A stretch of 44,206 nt of DNA from Eubacterium aggregans (GTDB lineage Bacteria > Bacillota > Clostridia > Eubacteriales > Eubacteriaceae), in NCBI RefSeq assembly GCF_900107815.1, contig NZ_FNRK01000019.1, positions 1 to 44,206 on the forward strand, written 5' to 3'. Shown here piece after piece: positions 40,942 through 44,206 of this stretch; position 1 is the first letter of the stretch, and each line of letters opens with the position of its first letter. A program made the position numbers and the translations under genes. The notes under the pieces are model-generated. The model was not told where the DNA came from, did not search any database, and saw only the letters and a list, made by a program, of their open reading frames with translations.

Positions 40942-40970
40942 TTGACAATGGGTCCCAAAAACCATATAAT
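40942..40970 (+). promoter_or_regulatory. Promoter of greA-lysS
   Basis: Perfect TTGACA (40942-40947), 17-bp spacer and perfect TATAAT (40965-40970). It fits a highly expressed housekeeping unit. Confidence 0.9.
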
Positions 40971-40994
40971 GTAAAACTGTATAAAAAGACTTAT

Positions 40995-41024
40995 ACCGGG
41001 GCGGCCTAAACAGGTGGCCCCGGT
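40995..41024 (+). other. GC-rich hairpin in the greA 5' leader
   Basis: ACCGGGGC (40995-41002) pairs with GCCCCGGT-like bases (41017-41024), eight pairs. No T-run follows, so it is not a terminator. It lies between +1 and the greA ribosome binding site and may stabilise the mRNA. Confidence 0.55.
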
Positions 41025-41048
41025 CATTAAATTAAAGGGGAAAACGCA

Positions 41049-41525
41049 ATGAGTAATACAGAATTGATCATGACCCAGGAGGGCCTTGATAAATTAAATG
41101 AGCGTCTGGAATATTTAAAAACCGTCAAACGATATGAGGTCGCTGCCCGGATTAAAACGGCTCGTGAATACGGGGATCTGAGTGAAAATGCCGAATACGA
41201 TGAAGCCAAAAGTGAACAGGGCTTTGTGGAAGGTGAAATCAGCGAGCTGGAAGCTAAAATTAAAAAAGTCAAGGTCATTAATGATACAGAAATCCATACC
41301 GAGGATGTTGGTGTCGGTAGCTACGTCAAAGTCCACGATATCGAATTTGATGAAGAGGTAGAATACCAGATTGTGGGTTCGGCGGAATCGGATATTGCTA
41401 AAAATAAATTATCTAATGAATCCCCTGTTGGGAAAGGCCTGATTGGAGCAAAGGTAGGGGAAATTGTTACCATTGCCGTACCCGCCGGTGAAGCTCGTTT
41501 TGAAATTTTGGATATCCATAGATAG
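41049..41525 (+). CDS. greA: Transcription elongation factor GreA
   Basis: A 158-residue protein that enters the RNA polymerase secondary channel and stimulates cleavage of backtracked RNA. The N-terminal coiled coil with MTQEGLDKLNERLEYLK and the acidic tip signature GDLSENAEYDEAK are exact family marks. The C-terminal domain ends ANRFEILDI-like (EARFEILDIHR). AAAGGGG precedes the ATG. lysS follows after 9 bp. Confidence 0.96.
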   Translation: MSNTELIMTQEGLDKLNERLEYLKTVKRYEVAARIKTAREYGDLSENAEYDEAKSEQGFVEGEISELEAKIKKVKVINDTEIHTEDVGVGSYVKVHDIEFDEEVEYQIVGSAESDIAKNKLSNESPVGKGLIGAKVGEIVTIAVPAGEARFEILDIHR

Positions 41526-41534
41526 GAGATTAAA

Positions 41535-43451
41535 TTGGCAGAACAAAATTTAAGTGAAGTGCTGGCAGTCCGCCGGGAAAAACTTGCGGATTTACAGGAA
41601 GCCGGTCAGAATCCCTTTGAAATAACACGGTACGATGTGGATGCTTACGCTAAGGAGATTAACGAGGGCTATGAAGCCTATGAAGAAAAGCCCGTCTCCA
41701 TGGCAGGGCGCATCATGTCGAAGCGGGGACAAGGTAAGGTTGGATTTTATGATATGCAGGACAGCACCGGGCGCATCCAGCTATTCCTTAAGAAGGATCT
41801 GCTGGAAAATTACGATGAGATTAAGAAAACAGACATTGGCGATATTGTCGGCGTTAAGGGTGAAGTCTTTAAAACCAAGATGGGACAGATTTCTATCCGT
41901 GTAAAATCCTTTGTGCTCCTATCCAAATCACTTCAGATCCTTCCAGAAAAATTCCATGGCTTAAAGGATACGGAAATCCGTTATCGTCAGCGCTATGTGG
42001 ATTTGATTGTGAATCCCGAGGTGCGGGATGTCTTCGTCGTCCGTTCTAAAATCATTCGGAAGATCCGGGAATTCTTAGATAATCGTGGATTTTTAGAGGT
42101 AGAGACCCCTGTTTTAAATAACTTGGCAGGAGGGGCCAATGCCCGTCCCTTCGTTACCCACCACAATACCCTGGATATTGATATGTACATGCGTATCGCC
42201 CTGGAGCTGCCCTTAAAGCGCTTGATTGTCGGCGGGTTTGATAAGGTTTATGAATTGAGTCGGGTTTTCCGGAATGAAGGAATGGATGCCACCCATAATC
42301 CAGAATTCACCCTCCTTGAAACCTATGAAGCCTATGCGGATTTCAACGATGTCATGGATATGGTGGAAGCACTATACAACTATTTGGCAGAGGAAATCAA
42401 CAATGGCCCCACCGTGGAATACGAAGGCTACCAGATTAAGCTGGGAGAACCCTTCCGTCGTGCCCGGATGGTAGATCTGGTCACCGAACACACCGGGGTG
42501 AACTTTGATGTCATCACTGACGTGGAAGTCGCTCGTGCCGAAGCCGAAAAGCTGCACGTGGACGTGAAAGACCTCCACAGTGTTGGAGAAATCATGGCAG
42601 AAGTCTTTGATGAATACTGCGAAGACAAGCTGATCCAGCCCACCTTTGTCACCATGCATCCCGTGGAAATCTCCCCTTTATCCAAAAAAGAACCCACGGA
42701 TCCCCGGTATACCCAGCGTTTTGAGCTGTACATCAACGGGGCAGAATGTGCCAACGCCTTCTCCGAGCTCAACGATCCCATCGACCAAAAGGAACGTTTC
42801 GAAGCCCAGGTCGCTAAAAAAGCAGACGGTGACGATGAAGCCCATCCCTACGATGCCGACTTCATCAACGCCCTGGAAGTAGGCCTTCCCCCCACCGGCG
42901 GCCTCGGTATCGGCATCGACCGCCTCGTCATGCTCTTCACCGGCCAACACAGCATCCGAGACGTCATCCTCTTCCCGGCAATGAAGTCCTTAGATGGTGT
43001 AAATAAGAAAAATGATGTAAATAATACAGCTTCTGAAGCACCTGAAAAAAATGTAAAAACTGAGTCTGAAAAGATTGATTTTTCTAAGGTAAAGATTGAG
43101 CCTTTGTTTGAGGAAATGGTAGACTTTGATACATTTAGCAAGTCAGATTTCCGTGCAGTAAAAGTTAAAGAGTGTGTTGCAGTACCGAAGTCAAAGAAGC
43201 TTCTGAAGTTTACATTAGATGACGGAGAACGCAAAGACCGTGTGATTTTAAGCGGTATTCACGAGTATTATGAGCCGGAAGAACTGGTTGGTAAGACAGC
43301 AATCGCTATCGTGAACCTGCCACCGAGAAAGATGATGGGAATTGATTCCGAGGGTATGCTGATTTCAGCAGTACATGAGGAAGACGGTCATGAAGGACTG
43401 AACCTTCTGATGGTAGATGACCACATTCCAGCAGGTGCAAAGCTCTATTAA
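41535..43451 (+). CDS. lysS: Lysyl-tRNA synthetase with extra C-terminal tRNA-binding domain (chimeric)
   Basis: A class II lysine--tRNA ligase, 638 residues against about 490-510 usually. Residues 1-485 are a full enzyme: OB-fold anticodon domain (about 55-165), motif 2 with [16 protein letters not shown], and motif 3 [12 protein letters not shown]. After FPAMKSL, a charged linker (about 486-525) leads to an EMAP/Trbp111-like OB domain (526-638) with [20 protein letters not shown] and [12 protein letters not shown]. Such tails occur on LysRS or MetRS of some gut Clostridia. The DNA changes abruptly near 42,985: by hand count 63% GC in 42901-42960, 30% in 43021-43080. The start is TTG at 41535 with AGGAGAT seven bases before. 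Confidence 0.9.
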   Translation: MAEQNLSEVLAVRREKLADLQEAGQNPFEITRYDVDAYAKEINEGYEAYEEKPVSMAGRIMSKRGQGKVGFYDMQDSTGRIQLFLKKDLLENYDEIKKTDIGDIVGVKGEVFKTKMGQISIRVKSFVLLSKSLQILPEKFHGLKDTEIRYRQRYVDLIVNPEVRDVFVVRSKIIRKIREFLDNRGFLEVETPVLNNLAGGANARPFVTHHNTLDIDMYMRIALELPLKRLIVGGFDKVYELSRVFRNEGMDATHNPEFTLLETYEAYADFNDVMDMVEALYNYLAEEINNGPTVEYEGYQIKLGEPFRRARMVDLVTEHTGVNFDVITDVEVARAEAEKLHVDVKDLHSVGEIMAEVFDEYCEDKLIQPTFVTMHPVEISPLSKKEPTDPRYTQRFELYINGAECANAFSELNDPIDQKERFEAQVAKKADGDDEAHPYDADFINALEVGLPPTGGLGIGIDRLVMLFTGQHSIRDVILFPAMKSLDGVNKKNDVNNTASEAPEKNVKTESEKIDFSKVKIEPLFEEMVDFDTFSKSDFRAVKVKECVAVPKSKKLLKFTLDDGERKDRVILSGIHEYYEPEELVGKTAIAIVNLPPRKMMGIDSEGMLISAVHEEDGHEGLNLLMVDDHIPAGAKLY

Positions 43452-43769
43452 GATGATGTAAAGATGTACCGTTTTACCAAATAGACGGGACGTACTTCAT
43501 TTGATAAAAAACTGAAAAAACAGCGATTTACATCAAACTTACATCAATTGATGCAGAAATCGGTGCAAGCAAGAAAAAATCGCATAATTAGTGCAATGAG
43601 TGGGCAATTCCAATCGGAGTTGCCCATTTTCTAAAATGAATAGAAATGCAAATCAGGATTTGACAGTATGTAAAAGACTTTTGACACGCTTAAAAGCCTT
43701 GATGTCAATGCTCTTTGATAGCGAGAATACGATTTTTTGATTAGAATGAGTATGCAAGGAGGTGACAAG
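43452..43769 (+). other. AT-rich intergenic region after lysS
   Basis: No gene is seen in these 318 bases. The region holds two direct copies of TTACATCAA (43528-43536 and 43539-43547), followed by an inverted TTGATG, and a terminator at 43601-43632. The composition matches the foreign lysS tail rather than the rest of the window. The repeats could be recombinase or regulator sites; nothing further supports that. Confidence 0.5.
43601..43632 (+). terminator. Terminator downstream of lysS
   Basis: An 11-bp stem with one T-G pair (43601-43611 with 43616-43626), tetraloop AATC, then TTTTCT. It lies 150 bp after the lysS stop. Confidence 0.85.
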
Positions 43770-43895
43770 ATGGAACTTGGAAAACAGATAAAATTGCATC
43801 GTCAGGAAGCACAACTATCCCAAGAGGAGTTAGCCAATCGTGTTTATGTTTCGAGGCAAACAATTTCAAATTGGGAAAATGGAGTGTTATCATAA
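43770..43895 (+). pseudogene. HTH (XRE-type) regulator truncated by IS insertion
   Basis: The first 38 or so residues form the start of a Cro/C1-type helix-turn-helix protein: MELGKQIKLHRQEAQLSQEE, then LANRVYVSRQTISNWEN. The frame leaves homology right after the WEN of the recognition helix and stops at TAA 43893-43895. A strong AAGGAGGTGACAAG site precedes the ATG. Regulators with this N-terminus usually continue for further residues (about 60 or more), so the insertion at about 43885 has removed the remainder. Such genes are common on mobile DNA of gut Firmicutes. Confidence 0.75.
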
Positions 43896-44206
43896 AAGTA
43901 CAGTCAAAACGACAAGGAAATGATAAAATAAAGAAAACAGAGAGGACTGTACACCCAAATGGCAAAAAAATACACACCCGAATTCAGAGCAGAGGCTGTC
44001 AAGCTATCTCAAGAAATTGGCGCACGGCCAGCATCTGAACGCCTCAACATCAATCTTGATACAATGTATACCTGGATTAGCAAGGCGAAGCATCATCAAA
44101 GCGAAGTTGATGCCTTAATCCAGAAAAAAGGTGGTACGGTCGCCCTGGCCGATGAAAACAATCAACTAAGGCGTAGACTTCGGGAACGTGAAGAAGAAAT
44201 CGAAAT
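43885..44206 (+). mobile_element. IS3-family element, left part, runs off the window
   Basis: The element starts near TGTTATCATAAAAG, where the HTH gene breaks off. A short inverted repeat GTACAGTC (43898-43905) with GACTGTAC (43945-43952) lies in front of the orfA start, where it could limit read-through translation. Only the left end, leader and most of orfA are in the window. The exact boundary is inferred from loss of HTH homology; the matching right end and target duplication are not visible. Confidence 0.7.
43959..44206 (+). CDS. IS3-family transposase OrfA (partial)
   Basis: 82 complete codons to the right edge. MAKKYTPEFRAEAVKLSQEI, then a helix-turn-helix segment with NLDTMYTWISKAK, and a C-terminal coiled-coil stretch DENNQLRRRLREREEEIEI with heptad leucines. 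That is the standard IS3 OrfA plan: DNA-binding HTH then leucine zipper, followed in complete elements by a -1 frameshift into OrfB. It is cut by the window end, not necessarily by mutation. Confidence 0.88.
   Translation, partial: MAKKYTPEFRAEAVKLSQEIGARPASERLNINLDTMYTWISKAKHHQSEVDALIQKKGGTVALADENNQLRRRLREREEEIE

Overview
The window looks like the chromosome of an anaerobic Gram-positive bacterium of the Clostridia, most likely near Eubacteriaceae. The pointers are a type III glutamine synthetase, a staphylococcal-type class I aldolase, a lipoprotein clostripain, a SHIRT-repeat surface protein, a MurE of the streptococcal (non-DAP) type, and strong ribosome binding sites with 17-bp-spaced promoters. 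The taxonomic placement is inference from gene content only. Base composition is moderate to high in GC over most of the window, then drops sharply after about 42,985.

Layout. 1-540: fragment of an IS3-type transposase running in frame into a VanZ-like membrane protein. 613-4237: serine pathway genes serC and serA, then a DUF1015 gene. 4340-6286: secreted clostripain-family lipoprotein. 6355-9351 (minus): xpt and a SHIRT-repeat surface protein whose sorting tail is out of frame. 9512-9587: tRNA-Ala(GGC). 9741-10974: two-part ThrE-type exporter. 11026-11913 (minus): class I fructose-bisphosphate aldolase. 12115-16530: nitrogen block of type III glutamine synthetase, PII protein and ammonium channel, headed by a leader that looks like an ANTAR-controlled antiterminator. 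16667-20776: ndk-like gene, two flavoproteins and a metallo-beta-lactamase-fold enzyme.

20825-27560 (minus): an orphan HEFFH metallopeptidase candidate, an iron-type alcohol dehydrogenase, a small membrane protein, and an amidohydrolase / GlpK-like kinase / SGNH hydrolase operon with a strong terminator between promoter and first gene. 27711-31443 (minus): ABC ATPase, exported Ig-like protein, MacB-like permease and Yip1-type membrane protein. 31674-34434: murE-type ligase followed by an EctB-type diaminobutyrate transaminase, an unusual pairing suggesting a dedicated supply of a diamino acid for peptidoglycan or a related peptide. 34509-40925: cupin (minus), purA, carA and carB, with a 61-bp direct duplication of the carA start region. 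41049-43451: greA and lysS.

The 3' part of lysS, after about codon 485, is AT-rich and encodes an extra tRNA-binding domain. AT-rich DNA continues with an HTH regulator gene cut by an IS3-family element that runs off the right edge. Both ends of the window therefore carry IS3-type sequence, and both junctions could be real transfer events or assembly chimeras.

The strongest leads are the murE-ectB pair, the glnN leader switch, the chimeric lysS, the frameshifted sorting signal, the attenuated amidohydrolase-kinase operon with an altered glycerol-kinase active site, the carA duplication and the HEFFH orphan. All statements rest on reading the sequence; no database search was run.
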